A stretch of 39,819 nt of DNA from an uncultured Candidatus Altimarinota bacterium (GTDB lineage: Bacteria > Patescibacteriota > Gracilibacteria > BD1-5 > UBA2023). The DNA is taken from positions 1-39,819 of the forward strand of contig CAKZJF010000057.1 in assembly GCA_936941205.1 (NCBI GenBank). Direction: 5' to 3'. The notes below the pieces were generated by a model that saw only the letters and a list, made by a program, of their open reading frames with translations, was not told where the DNA came from and ran no database searches. Each line of letters starts with the position of its first letter. Positions within the stretch are counted from its first letter, which is position 1. Both the position numbers and the translations under genes were made by a program. Below, in pieces: positions 9,753-19,316 of the stretch.

Positions 9753-12362
9753 CTATATATTCTGATCATTAATATATTCTATAGGATCAAATCTATAGTC
9801 ATCTCCCAGTTTTGGAAAAATATCTACTGGGCTTTCAGGGCGACTAAAGTAATACCCCTGAATATAATCACAGCCAAGTTCTCTCAATGTATCAAGTTGC
9901 TCTCTTTTTTCTACTCCTTCTGCCACTGTTTTAATTCCCATTCCATGGGCCATTTGAATAATTGATGAAATAATTTGTTCTCAATCATGCGTATGAATAT
10001 TCTGGATAAAAGACCTATCAATTTTTAATTTTGTAACTTTGAATTGGTTGAGATAATTGAGGCTAGAATATCCCGTTCCAAAATCATCAATTGAAAGATC
10101 AAATCCCATTTCAGTGAGCTTATCAATAATTATCGTTGCAGTCATAAAGTCCTGAACAAGAACTCATTCGGTAATTTCAAATCAAATATGCTTTGCATCA
10201 AATCAGTGGGATTCCAGGATATCAAGAATATCTTGAATAAGAGACTCTGATAAAAATTGTTTTGCTGAAAGATTGATTCCTATCTTTGGTACATGTACAC
10301 CAAATTTTTTCCATTCTTTTACCTGCTTGCAAACTTCTCATATAGTCCATCGTTCAATAGCAATAATAATCTCGGATTTTTCTTCTGCAATCGGAATAAA
10401 TTTTGCAGGTGATATATATCATAAAACTGGATGTTTCCAGCGAAGCAATGCCTCCATTCAGATAAGACTTCGTGATTTTACATCAATAATTGGTTGAAAA
10501 ACCATAGAAAACTCTTTTCGTTCAATAGCATGATGTAACGCGGTTTCAATGAATTGTCACTCAGAGACAATATCTTTCATGAATCATGTATAAAAATGAT
10601 AACCATTCCTTCAAGTTCTTTTTACACTATACATCGCAAGATCAGCACATCCTTGAAGATCCTCAATATCAGTAGCATCATTGGGATATGTTGCAATTCC
10701 GATACTTGATCCTATAAATATTTCGTTTCCATCTATTATAAAAGGTTCCCGAAGAATCTCAGTAATTTTACTCGCAACATGAGCAATGTCATCGATCGAT
10801 TGGATATTTGATATAGCAACTAAAAATTCATCACCTCATTGACGGCCAATTAAATCACCTCCACGAAGGCATTGTTTCATGCGATATGATACCTGTTTGA
10901 GAAGCTCATCACCAGTAGAATGACCATGTGTATCATTTACATTCTTAAATTGATCAAGATCAATAAACATAAGCGCTATTATTGCTTTTCAACTCTCAGT
11001 ATCATCGAAAGTTCTATTTTTTCTTTCTTCGATTGAGATCATGAGTTTGAAATTATCTAAAAACCCTTTTCTATTAAGAAGTCATGTAAGTGAATCATGG
11101 GTCGCAAGATTTTCCATTTCCATCCTTGTTGCACGCTCTTGTTGAATAGCTAAGTCTTTTTTGATAATTGCTCATTCCATTTCTTTAATTGCTCGATTCT
11201 GCTGTTCTATAGCATCAATCGCTTCTCTTCTTGTTTTTATAAAAATAAAACTAAACAAAGTAAGAAGAAAAGTAACAAGAGCCCCTGAATACAGTATATT
11301 ATCAACATATCCTTGATGATGCATATTCCTTTCAGATTCAGCGTTTGAATGAAGGACAAGTAACCATTCACGATTTGCGATATTTACAATCTTTGTTCGT
11401 TTGATTCAAAATCCAGGTACATCAGTATTATTTTTATGTGAATTAAAAAGAAGCTTGTCCTCATTCTCAATCTTTCAATCATAGATTTGAAAATTAATAT
11501 CAGCAAATTGATTATGTGAAATCTGTGAAATAAGTTTATCTATCTGAAAAACAATTACTGCCCATCAGAATATATTTTCTGCACGTTCTCATGGAGTATT
11601 ATGTGGAATATTTTTTCCATATAGTGGATAATACATGACAAAATTCATAGCGTCCTTCTTACTATCTTGTACTAATGCAATAGGTGATGATAATATGGGA
11701 CGATATTCAGATTGAGATTGTTGCATAGATTCTTTCCTAACTTCATCTGAGAAATTATCAAATCAAAAAACATTTTGGTTTTTTCCTGTAAATGGTTCGA
11801 TATATGTAACTGGCGCATATTCTCAATTGTCTTTTTTAGGAAATAAATTTCCATATGTTGGAAATCATTCTTTCTGGACAGAGAGTACATGCTTATGTAA
11901 TTTCTCCTGAGGAATATACATTGAAATACTAATTCATGGAATCTCTGGAAAATTTTCCTTAATCCGGAGTGATTTTATGTATGCATTGAACTCTTGTCGA
12001 GTAATAGTATAAGATGAATCAAAAAGCCCATGAATACCATACAATACCTGTTCATACGCTTGAATTTTTGATTGTATTGGATAGGCGATATCGAGTAACT
12101 GACTGTCAAGCTGATGGGTAATATCTTGAACTACTGACTCTTTTTCCATGTTCCATAGATATTGAGTAACTGCAAGTGATGATGCAAATATAACTGCAGG
12201 AACAAATTTTCCTATCTCAGAAATCACAATTCCATCAGTCAAAGTGATAATTTCATTAATTTTTCCATGAAAAAACCCTCGTACTCAATCAATGATTGAA
12301 TGGTGCGATGGTTGATCTCTATGTTGACTCGGTTGAGAATTTTTATTATGATTTCAAAACAT
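9753..12362 (-). CDS. CHASE-GGDEF-EAL cyclic-di-GMP enzyme
   Basis: An 869-residue membrane signalling protein. A helix near residues 45-60 and a second at VDNILYSGALVTFLLTLFSFIFI bracket a roughly 270-residue outer domain with CHASE-like features (YEQVLYGIHGLFDSS, ITRQEFNAYI). Then comes GGDEF (residues 509-513; its first Gly is TGA at 10836-10838) with an inhibitory I-site RGGD five residues before it. The EAL domain follows: EALLRW (637), NLSAKQF, FEITE, DDFGTGYSSL, KIDRSF, KTVAEGVE and QGYYFSRP. All expected catalytic residues are visible, so both diguanylate cyclase and phosphodiesterase activity are possible. It appears to be a single-gene unit. Confidence 0.93.
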
Positions 12363-12370
12363 ATTTAATA

Positions 12371-12398
12371 TTTATATACATATATAGTAAATAGTCAA
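12371..12398 (-). promoter_or_regulatory. Promoter of the CHASE-GGDEF-EAL gene
   Basis: The reverse strand shows TTGACT (12393-12398) and TATAAA (12371-12376) with a 16-base spacer, close to the ATG at 12362. The -35 lies in the palindrome GTCAATATTTGAC (12394-12406), which recurs exactly at 34143-34155. Confidence 0.6.
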
Positions 12399-12418
12399 TA
12401 TTTGACACTGATAAAATT

Positions 12419-12447
12419 AAAAAAAAACGGATCCGAAGACCTGTTTT
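12419..12447 (-). terminator. Intrinsic terminator after apbE
   Basis: Read on the reverse strand, AAAAC-A-GGTC forms a stem with GATC-C-GTTTT around a TTCG tetraloop, followed by a run of nine T. It lies about 110 bases after the apbE stop and just upstream of the CHASE-GGDEF-EAL promoter, so it separates the two transcripts. Confidence 0.75.
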
Positions 12448-12556
12448 GAAACATGATTTCTGATGAATTCCTCGGCTTTAACTGCCGATTCGCCATCAGA
12501 ATTGAAATAAGAGAGCATTATAGTACTCATAAAAGTCTTTCTTTTCGAAAGTTTTC
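12448..12556 (-). other. 3' untranslated region with hairpin
   Basis: No gene is seen. It holds an imperfect hairpin, TTCTGATG (12458-12465) with CATCAGAA (12494-12501) and an inner CGGC/GCCG pair (12473-12476 with 12484-12487). It lies in the 3' UTR of apbE, before the terminator, and could stabilise the message or be a small structured RNA. Confidence 0.45.
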
Positions 12557-13411
12557 TTATGAAAAGAGTTGTATGTCTGAATTTTTTGACTGAAAAATAC
12601 TACCATCATTCCGAATAATCACCCCATCAATATTAACAGTTTCTTCTAATGTAATACAGGCCAAATTCCAAGGCATAACACAGAGTGTTGTAGCATACAT
12701 ATCAACGAGTATTCCTGATTTTCACTCAATATAACTGGCAACTACTTCTGTTGAAGAAAGTCCTGTTTTTGGATTGATCAGATGATGATGATTTCACCAT
12801 TTTCGTTTTGTCCCGGCACTACAGGCAAAATATGTATTCTGTAATATATAGATGCCTATAGCCTCATCCGAAGAGAAGGGACTTTCTAGTCATACTTTCC
12901 ATTCTTTATTTCCATACAGATCTCATCAGAAATTAATAAGAAATCTTTCTATTTGAGAATTTAAAAGCATATTCCTCAAAACACCTATCAGATAGCCCTT
13001 CCCTGCGCCACCGAATTCAAGCTCTATATCACCTTCAAGAATGACTCTATCACCGTCGATTTTAATATCTCTATAATCGTGGTATCCAGAACTTTCTCAA
13101 GAAATAATATCTTTCGTCGGACCATATCCAAGTTCAGAAAGTCTTTTTCAAACAGTAGGATCAAAATACCCTTGTGTATCCTGAGATACTTTCAGCATGA
13201 AATCAAGCATATATTTCCCATCATTATCCAGTATTCAGTTTCGTTTCTTATTCACATTCGCAAGCCAATTATCATCTAAAAACCGTGAAAAAGTGAATTC
13301 AAAATGCTGTAAACGATCCGTAATATTGGAAAAAAGTCTTGTGAGATCCTTTTCTGAATCAATAGATATTATTAAATGTGTCCCTATGATGTTTGAGGTA
13401 TACTGTTGCAT
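12557..13411 (-). CDS. apbE: FAD:protein FMN transferase (ApbE)
   Basis: A 284-residue ApbE family protein that transfers FMN from FAD to Ser/Thr of partner proteins. It starts MQQYTSNIIGTHLIIS. FEFTFSRFLDDNWLANVN matches the usual 'F..fdp.LSrf...SelsrlN' region. The core LEFGGAGKGYLIG precedes INFGGDLYGNKEWKVGLESP, in which both Gly of GGD are TGA codons (12923-12928). HHHLINPKTGLSS is the conserved 'HiidP.tG' motif. No signal peptide is evident, although ApbE often acts outside the membrane. It is encoded 43 bases after an FMN-binding lipoprotein, its probable target. Confidence 0.93.
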
Positions 13412-13454
13412 ATTTTCCTATCATAGTAAAAAAAAGGATGAAACCAACTCATTA

Positions 13455-13874
13455 TTAGAGAGCTGCTAGAACATCCTGGAAAGCATCCGTTGTAATGGAT
13501 GCTCAACCAATGGCATCCATATGAATATCACTTATTTTCTTCCCTATAATCTCAGTAACTCCTCGATTAAATCTCTCATGATACTGTCTATCATGATGAT
13601 CATATCCACTGGTTGTAGCCGATACTGTTTGAAGTGTTTTATCTCCAGCTATCGTCAAAGAAAACGTAGTAGTAATAGTGCCTGAAGGAGTTCGGTAACT
13701 GATATCTTTTACTATAGATTGTATTTTTATATTTCCAGAGTTCTGAGGAATGGAAGATGATTCATTTCATAATACATTCCCTCAGGAAGTATCCTGATTC
13801 TGAGGAACACATCAACTGAGAATGGAAAGAGAAAAAATTACAAGAAGTGAAATCGAGAAAATATGAGAAGACAT
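13455..13874 (-). CDS. FMN-binding domain lipoprotein
   Basis: A 139-residue protein with an N-terminal signal ending in a lipobox LSILSGC (the Gly is TGA), so it is probably a surface lipoprotein. After a Ser/Asn/Gly-rich linker comes a small FMN_bind domain ending MDAIGGASITTDAF, which fits the flavinylation motif family D-x-x-(S/T/G)-G-A-(T/S)-x-T. The predicted FMN attachment residue is the Ser of GGAS. Proteins of this type carry covalently bound FMN and relay electrons at the cell surface. It lies directly before apbE, which would modify it. It may instead be an electron carrier for another oxidoreductase not in this window. Confidence 0.82.
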
Positions 13875-14038
13875 ACACACAAGATAAAAAAATAGAAACC
13901 TATAATACCTATCAAACTTTAAGTACACTTTAAAAAAGAGTCTCATTTTTCCAAAAAGAACTGATTTGATTCTTATTGACATATCATAGTTTCGTCGTAT
14001 ATTTTACCCTATCGGAAACCAAACTTAGGAGACAAATT
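13875..14038. other. Divergent intergenic region
   Basis: It holds the upstream region of the FMN-binding lipoprotein (reverse) and the promoter of the gene at 14039 (forward). It is AT-rich, with a TTTAAGTACACTTTAAA-like partial dyad around 13918-13934 that could be regulatory. No gene is seen. Confidence 0.4.
13976..14003 (+). promoter_or_regulatory. Promoter, TTGACA-16-TATATT
   Basis: A consensus -35 TTGACA (13976-13981) and a TATATT -10 (13998-14003) are 16 bases apart. They lie about 35 bases before the ATG at 14039. Confidence 0.7.
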
Positions 14039-14416
14039 ATGTCGAGAAAACCTCAGATTCGAACCCGGCGCGGAATCATCCTTGGTGATACCGTTATATC
14101 AAAACAAAAAATTCTCCATGATGCCAATGGAAAACAGGTCTCAATCAATACATGTTACCCTGGAGGCATCACAATTCCGATATTGGGATTGCTCGTTGGA
14201 GGAGTATTTACCATAACTGGCGATAGATGGATTGGAATTGGAATTGCAATATTGAGTTGCATTCTTTGGGTCTATTCACGAAAGAAAATCATGGATGATC
14301 CAGAAAGAATTCAAGGTCCAACGAATATAAGTCGCCAAACAGATTCAGAATCTATACCAAAAGGAGCTATTGCGGAAGTAGGGGTTCCTGGTTGGTATTG
14401 GAAATGAATCACATAA
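14039..14416 (+). CDS. Small two-helix membrane protein
   Basis: A 125-residue protein I do not recognise. The start at 14039 is set by a clear Shine-Dalgarno (TAGGAG, about 14027-14032), which is rare in this window, and by the promoter just upstream. The N-terminus is basic (SRKPQIRTRRG). Two close hydrophobic segments follow (ITIPILGLLVGGVFTI and IGIGIAILSCILWVY). The C-terminal tail is polar, ends in VGVPGWYWKGIT, and uses one TGA as Gly. It stops at TAA 14414, directly before an intrinsic terminator, so it is a monocistronic unit. Confidence 0.75.
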
Positions 14417-14417
14417 C

Positions 14418-14445
14418 AAAAGCGGACCCAATGGGTCTGCTTTTT
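14418..14445 (+). terminator. Intrinsic terminator
   Basis: The stem GCGGACCC/GGGTCTGC with loop AAT is flanked by A and T runs (T5 at 14441-14445). It ends the gene at 14039 and can also serve the azoreductase transcript from the other strand. Confidence 0.85.
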
Positions 14446-14459
14446 AAATGAAAGAAGCA

Positions 14460-15062
14460 CTAAATAGCTGAAGAAATAACTTCCTGAAGTCGCTTTACTT
14501 CTTCGGTCATAGCAGATTCGTCTAACATATTTGCTCATTCAAGCCATACATCGGTAATCTGAGTAATACCAATAAATCCAAGGAGTCCTTTAATATGTGA
14601 AGTCAATGAATCATATCAAGCAAAGTCCGTTCCAATATATTTTCCACCACGTGAACCAATAACAAATGCCTTTTGGATATTATTTACATGACCATGATAT
14701 CCAGTTGCATCCATAGAAAAAGTATCCCCCGCTTTAATAACGAGATCAAACCATGCTTTCAATGATGCTGGCATACTAAAATTCCACATAGGAGCAGTAA
14801 TAACAACATTATCCACATTTCGTAGTTGATGAATATATGCTTTCTGAAGATTTGCCACTTTTTTATCACTCTCTGACAAATTATCATATTCAGCAAAACC
14901 GTAATTCATAGCAATCACGGGACCAGTAAGGAAAAGTGGTGGCATAGTGGAAAGATCTAAAACCTCAATCTCTCATCCAAATTGCTCTGCAGCATATTTT
15001 CAAAGTCGAGTAGAATGAGATAATTCACCACGAGGAGAAGAGATAACAAGTAACGTTTTCAT
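14460..15062 (-). CDS. azoR: FMN-dependent NADH-azoreductase
   Basis: A 200-residue flavodoxin-fold quinone/azo reductase. The N-terminal phosphate-binding loop is SSPRGELSHSTRLG. The family block APMWNFSMPASLKAWFD(L)VIKAGDTFS is the hallmark of AzoR. KAFVIGSRGGKY and the C-terminal GFIGITQITDVWLEG also fit. It transfers two electrons from NAD(P)H through FMN to quinones, azo or similar electrophiles in the cytoplasm. A HxlR-type regulator is divergently encoded 89 bases away, a common pairing for such detoxifying reductases. Several TGA codons are Gly. Confidence 0.93.
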
Positions 15063-15151
15063 AAAAAAAATTGATTTTAATAAATAAGTAGGTATACTTT
15101 ATATACTAAATTATTTAAATCAACTGTTACTACGTTACTAAAAAACAACCT
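15063..15151. promoter_or_regulatory. Divergent azoR/hxlR control region with candidate operator
   Basis: An AT-rich divergent region. A near-palindrome GTATACTTTATATAC (around 15092-15106) lies between the two starts, a plausible HxlR-type operator. No Shine-Dalgarno is seen for either gene. Confidence 0.4.
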
Positions 15152-15457
15152 ATGGAAAAATGATGTCCCATACTCAATATATTTGGCTTTCTCTCAAAGC
15201 GATGGATGTTACTTATATTAAAAACCATTAAAGACGGTGATTCAACATTTAATGGTATCAAGCGAACACTTTCTGGCATTAGTGCGAAAATTCTTTCGGA
15301 ACGACTCAATGAGCTTCAGGAAGAGGGCTATGTTACCCGAACTATTGTGAGTGAAAAACCAATAAAAATTCAGTATAGTCTCACAAAAAAAGGCATATCC
15401 CTTGGATGATGTCTCTCTATGATGGAACAATGGATTATAGAAAATAATTCAAACTAA
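15152..15457 (+). CDS. HxlR family transcriptional regulator
   Basis: A 101-residue winged-helix regulator. It starts MEKGCPI with the conserved N-terminal Cys (Gly4 is TGA). Then come the family blocks FGFLSKRWMLLILKTIKDG, LSGISAKILSERLNELQEEGYVTR and KIQYSLTKKGISLG. Length and order match HxlR proteins (about 100-120 residues), which often sense electrophiles through that Cys. The divergent azoreductase is the likely target. Its TAA (15455-15457) overlaps the reverse-strand stop of the next gene. Confidence 0.92.
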
Positions 15458-16392
15458 AAAACAGAACGAATACGCTCTTGAAATTGAACAAGATTCGGTA
15501 AGAGCGTTGAATCTTCTGTCTCTATGCGATGGAGTGAATGCCCAGATAATTCCGCACTTCATGAACTATCAGTCGGCTCTTTTTCGAAAAATCCTACTCG
15601 TATTTTCCATATACCTCATTCATTGACGTATGCCATAGAAAATCCTGTAGATTCGGTACGGAGCCAATTTTCATGACGTGATAAGAATTCACGTGCATGA
15701 CGATAAATCGACATAAAAAAGAATCTATTCATCGAAGATGCAATATTTTCCTGATCGAAGATAGGAAAATCAAGTGAGTACAGTCCACTTCTCTCTGGGG
15801 CGATATGCATTCTGTCGCCTCGTATAAATTGACACTCTTCTTCAAATTCATCGCGAAGTACAAAGTTACTCTGTCGAATACAAAATCGTTCAACATGGGT
15901 AGTATCTTCATGATTAATCTGAACTTCTTTCGTATCTATATTATTTTCATCTCTCTCATGTTCTGCAAAGAGAGTCACGTGAAAGTGTGGACGACGCACT
16001 GATTGTATTGAACCAGACCCGGGTATCATCGAAGTATTAATCCCTACATTGAGGAGATATTTCCCATTATTTAAACCATCTTTATAATCTTTCTCTACAC
16101 TATGTGCTACATGTCAGGTAACTTCTAGAAAAGCCGTCAATTCTCCTTCTGAAAGATCAAGAAGACTCGATATCGTTTCATTTGCTCATGAATAGATAAC
16201 CATACAATCATTATCAGAATACGGTCATCCTTTCATAGTAACCATAAAATCCCTAAATTCCGTAATTACTGATCACCTCTCGCGAAAAGAATCAAGAATT
16301 GACTTTGGGCCCTTCCCAATAGACATGTTTGGGTCTTGTGGTAAACGGTATATACGATGAATATAGCCTGGTGATCCTTGAGATTGTTTCAT
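15454..16392 (-). CDS. HIT-like protein with degenerate histidine triad
   Basis: A 312-residue protein. Residues about 45-135 read like a HIT domain: SLLDLSEGELTAFLEVTGHVAHSVEKDY, then LLNVGINTS and RPHFHVTLF. Only two of the triad His remain (H-x-H-x-T), so the usual nucleotidyl-transfer chemistry may be altered or lost. A long C-terminal part (RFCIRQSNFVLRDEFEEECQF, then AREFLSRHENWLRTESTGFSMAYVNEG) is unfamiliar, though the two-part layout recalls galactose-1-phosphate uridylyltransferase relatives. It appears cytoplasmic. The function is unknown. Convergent with hxlR with overlapping stops. Confidence 0.65.
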
Positions 16393-16480
16393 AAAGAATG
16401 TACAAATATTGGTGGATTATACATCAAAATATATAATGTCAATTCTATTCACTGGGGCAAATGTTGTATACAGTGATTTT
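16393..16480 (-). other. Short intergenic region
   Basis: AT-rich and between two reverse-strand genes. It probably contains the promoter of the HIT-like gene; I cannot fix the boxes. No terminator is obvious for the RND adaptor gene. Confidence 0.3.
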
Positions 16481-18418
16481 TTATTCTCAAGAAATTGATT
16501 CTCCATCCAATACATTCTCCTTTCCATCTACGATAATCACTTCTCCAGATTGGACACCAAATATCATAGAAGAAGTTCCAATGCTCGATACAAGTTGAAT
16601 CAAACGAAGATGTGCAACTCATTTTTCAAGCACATAGACCGATGGCTCTCCGTATCGTGTCATAATAGCACGAGAAGGAATAATGCTTCCAGTAAAAGTA
16701 GAAGATACTTTTCTAGGAAGTAATAATTCAACTCGAGTTCCAACGGGTTCAGAAAAATCAGTAAGTTCCATTTCAGCATACGACTTATTCCTTAGCAAAT
16801 CTCGTTCATTTCGTACAAGACGGATTCTTCCTGTATATGAATTTTGTGAGGTCTGCGAATATGTCGTCAAAATCATATCTTTCTCAAGAGAAGAGATGAG
16901 AGGGTCAAAAGAAAAAGAAACGATTTTTCCTTCCAGACTTGAAAATCAAAATACTGGTAATCCTGGGGAAATTACAGAACCCGTATCCATCATTTGTTCA
17001 AGAATAATACCATCAAAAGGAGCCTCAATGATTCCAGAACGAATGGAATTAGTTGAGAGATCTCTTTGCATGTCCAGTTCCGATAGTTTTGAACGAACCT
17101 CAGATAATTTCGATTTTTGTTCAGAGAGGAGTATTTTCTTTGATTGTTCGATTTCCTTTTCTGCAACTTGTGTAAGACGAAGTGCATCTTCTTTCATGCT
17201 GATGGATGAACGAAGCATATCAATATTTTTTTCTATATCACTCTCATTCATTCCTTTTCCAGACGTTGCGAGTTTCACGTCTTCTTCAGCAAGACTTACC
17301 CCATCAACGAGTTGTTGAATCTTTAATCACTTTGTGCTTTGAAAAGAATCAAACATATTAAGACTTCCCTTTACTCATGAACCATTTGACGAAAGAAGCA
17401 CTCATTCTAAACTCGATAAAAGTGTTGTTGTATTCTTTTTATATTCATTGAGCATTTCTTCTGGAAAAAGCGAAGAAGAAACAGAATATTCGAGAACAGA
17501 AGCAAGTTTATGGAGCATTTCTCGTTCACGTATAAGGACGCTTGATGATTTCTCGAGAGCAGATTTTAAAGTTTCATCAGAAATATCTGATTTTCCAGCC
17601 ACATGAGCATAATACCAAGCATAAGTCTCTTCATATGCAGCATTAAATTGTATAAACAAAGCTTCTGCTTCTGTTTTTTCGCTGGATTTTTTCGCAGAAA
17701 GATACGGTTCATACGCATCATTCTTAAACCGGTTCCCATCACTTATACCAAGTATCTCATCAGAGAAATCTCGTGCATTTCGAGCGATAATAAAAGCGTT
17801 AGACATGCTTGAGAGTGCATTTTTTCTGATGGTTTGTTCTTCCGAATCCAATAATTTCTTTGTATTCTCAAGATTATTTTGAGCATAGGATAGATTCGTT
17901 TGAGCTTGGCGAACCTTTCCAGAAGCAGTGAGCGCAGAATTTTTAAAGATACTCAATGAATTTTCGAGTGTTTTCTTTGCAAGATCTAAATCCTTTCAGG
18001 CTAAATCTTGATTGATTTTTACTTTCAAATATTCATTATCCATATTGGATATTCTTTCAGAGTAGAGGGTACTGAGTGCCCCATATACTCCGCTTTCTCC
18101 CGTATTCTGAATAATAGCATTCATGCCTGCAGCAGAAATTAATCCCTCTTCATTCCCTAGGATAGCAAGTACTTGTCATTTCTTTACTCGATCTCATACT
18201 TGCACACGGATTTCATGTATTCGACCTGGGGCTTTAAATGAGAGCTTTGTATTCATCTGTCACTCAACTACTCATAATATTTTATCAGATGAAAGAAGCA
18301 CATCTCCTGATCAAACATGATGAACAACGACTCGTTTTTTCATAACTGGTTGTTCTGAATGACAGGAAACAAGAAATAAAGATGAAAAAAGAAAAAAAGA
18401 AAAAATTCGAAATGACAT
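16481..18418 (-). CDS. RND/HlyD-type membrane fusion (adaptor) lipoprotein
   Basis: A 645-residue periplasmic-adaptor-like protein. The N-terminus has a lipobox (LFLVSC). A first lipoyl/barrel half follows (FKAPGRIHEIRVQVGDRVKKGQVLAILGN). A long alpha-helical coiled-coil hairpin comes next, with a large Ala/Ser/Glu-rich insert (residues about 150-340), then the second lipoyl half SGIIEAPFDGIILEQMMDTGSVISPGLPVF and a beta-barrel with SEPVGTRVELLLP. Usual adaptors are 350-450 residues, so the hairpin is about 200 longer. It follows tetR by 15 bases and precedes the RND pump gene in the same regulon. No outer-membrane channel gene is present. Confidence 0.88.
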
Positions 18419-18433
18419 AAAAAGAAAGATATA

Positions 18434-18952
18434 TTATACAAAAAAGAGTTCTATAATTTCAGACAGTACCAATTCGAGATCCTTCTGTTCACATTGTTCT
18501 CGACAACATCGCTTTGCAAGTCCATCAATCAGAGAGAAAAAAAGCATATTTCGTACAGTATTCCAATTATATTTTTCAGAATATACTATACATACTTGAT
18601 TCTGGATGGTAGTATTTTTTTCCCGCATCCAAATTTCAATCTCTTGAATCTGACAGTATCATTTCTGAGAAACAATAGAAAATAAATTCTTTTCACGGTA
18701 TGGAAAGGTTATCATTTCTTGAATAGATTCCTGAAGATTATCCATTCCAAGTATTGACTGATACTTCTTTTTATAGGTCTCATACGAATACTCAAGCACG
18801 GCAAGAAACATAGATTCCTTGGAGGGAAAATGATAATAGAGCGACGCCTTTTTCATATCAAGTTTTTTTGCTATAGCATCCATCGAAAGGTCTGAGAAGG
18901 ATTGTTCCCAAAACAAAATTTCAATAGTTCTAAGAAGTTCATTTCGTGTCAT
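18434..18952 (-). CDS. TetR family transcriptional regulator
   Basis: A 172-residue repressor-type regulator. The N-terminal helix-turn-helix is canonical: LFWEQSFSDLSMDAIAKKLDMKKASLYYHFPSKESMFLAVLEYS. The C-terminal ligand domain is divergent. One TGA encodes Gly in SQKGYC. It is the first gene of a unit with the RND adaptor, and a palindrome of TetR type is found in the RND pump promoter (22658-22671), so it probably controls efflux. It ends in TAA at 18434. Confidence 0.93.
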
Positions 18953-18956
18953 AAAA

Positions 18957-18984
18957 TTGACTCAGTGAAGAAAATAATTATAAG
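18957..18984 (+). promoter_or_regulatory. Promoter of the small gene at 19014
   Basis: TTGACT (18957-18962) and TATAAG (18979-18984) have a 16-base spacer. The predicted start overlaps GGTCGGACT, a possible regulator half-site shared with the divergent tetR control region. Confidence 0.55.
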
Positions 18985-19013
18985 TATGGTCGGACTATTT
19001 TTGGAGGTTCATC

Positions 19014-19271
19014 ATGGTAATGTGTGATTGTTCACAGCAAGAATTGGAATCAAGTGTACGAAAGGAATGCCTCGGTCATCTGACAGAAATCCTTGGAAAA
19101 GGAATTTCAACCAGTACTCTGAATCAGATCCTTCATACGAGTGGAAGTCCGATGGAGATTCTGATACGGCTTTCTGAAGCCCATGCAGGACTCAGGATAC
19201 AATCCGATGAACATCAGATTCCACTTCCATTTCGTCCCGGTGGCACTCAGGATGGTGAAGACCATTTCTGA
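19014..19271 (+). CDS. Small protein of unknown function without a code-25 stop
   Basis: The ORF has a promoter and a strong Shine-Dalgarno (GGAGG at 19002-19006), then ATG 19014 and 85 codons (cysteine near the start, mainly helical, ending RPGGTQDGEDHF) up to TGA 19269-19271. An intrinsic terminator begins about 15 bases later. If TGA is Gly, as everywhere else here, the frame has no stop until TAA 19428, well past the terminator. All eight Gly codons in the ORF are GGN, and the base composition looks GC-richer than its neighbours. Options: a transferred gene still using TGA as stop, a non-stop mRNA of the kind tmRNA acts on, or an RNA that is not translated. I do not recognise the protein. 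Confidence 0.5.
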   Translation: MVMCDCSQQELESSVRKECLGHLTEILGKGISTSTLNQILHTSGSPMEILIRLSEAHAGLRIQSDEHQIPLPFRPGGTQDGEDHF

Positions 19272-19286
19272 CGCCAAACTCGATCC

Positions 19287-19316
19287 CCAGGAGCTATGCT
19301 TCCTGGGATTTTTTAT
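19287..19316 (+). terminator. Intrinsic terminator of the small gene
   Basis: The stem CCCAGGA/TCCTGGG with loop GCTATGCT is followed by ATTTTTTATTT on the + strand. There is no T-tract in the other direction, so it serves the 19014 transcript. The convergent RND pump gene ends inside it. Confidence 0.85.

Noticed and set aside
13976-14038. Upstream ATG (13976) for the small membrane protein
   Set aside because: It overlaps the TTGACA promoter; the ATG at 14039 has a proper Shine-Dalgarno.
16683-17318. Long + strand ORF of 211 codons
   Set aside because: It is a shadow of the RND adaptor gene on the other strand; Ser/Phe-rich low complexity and no family resemblance.
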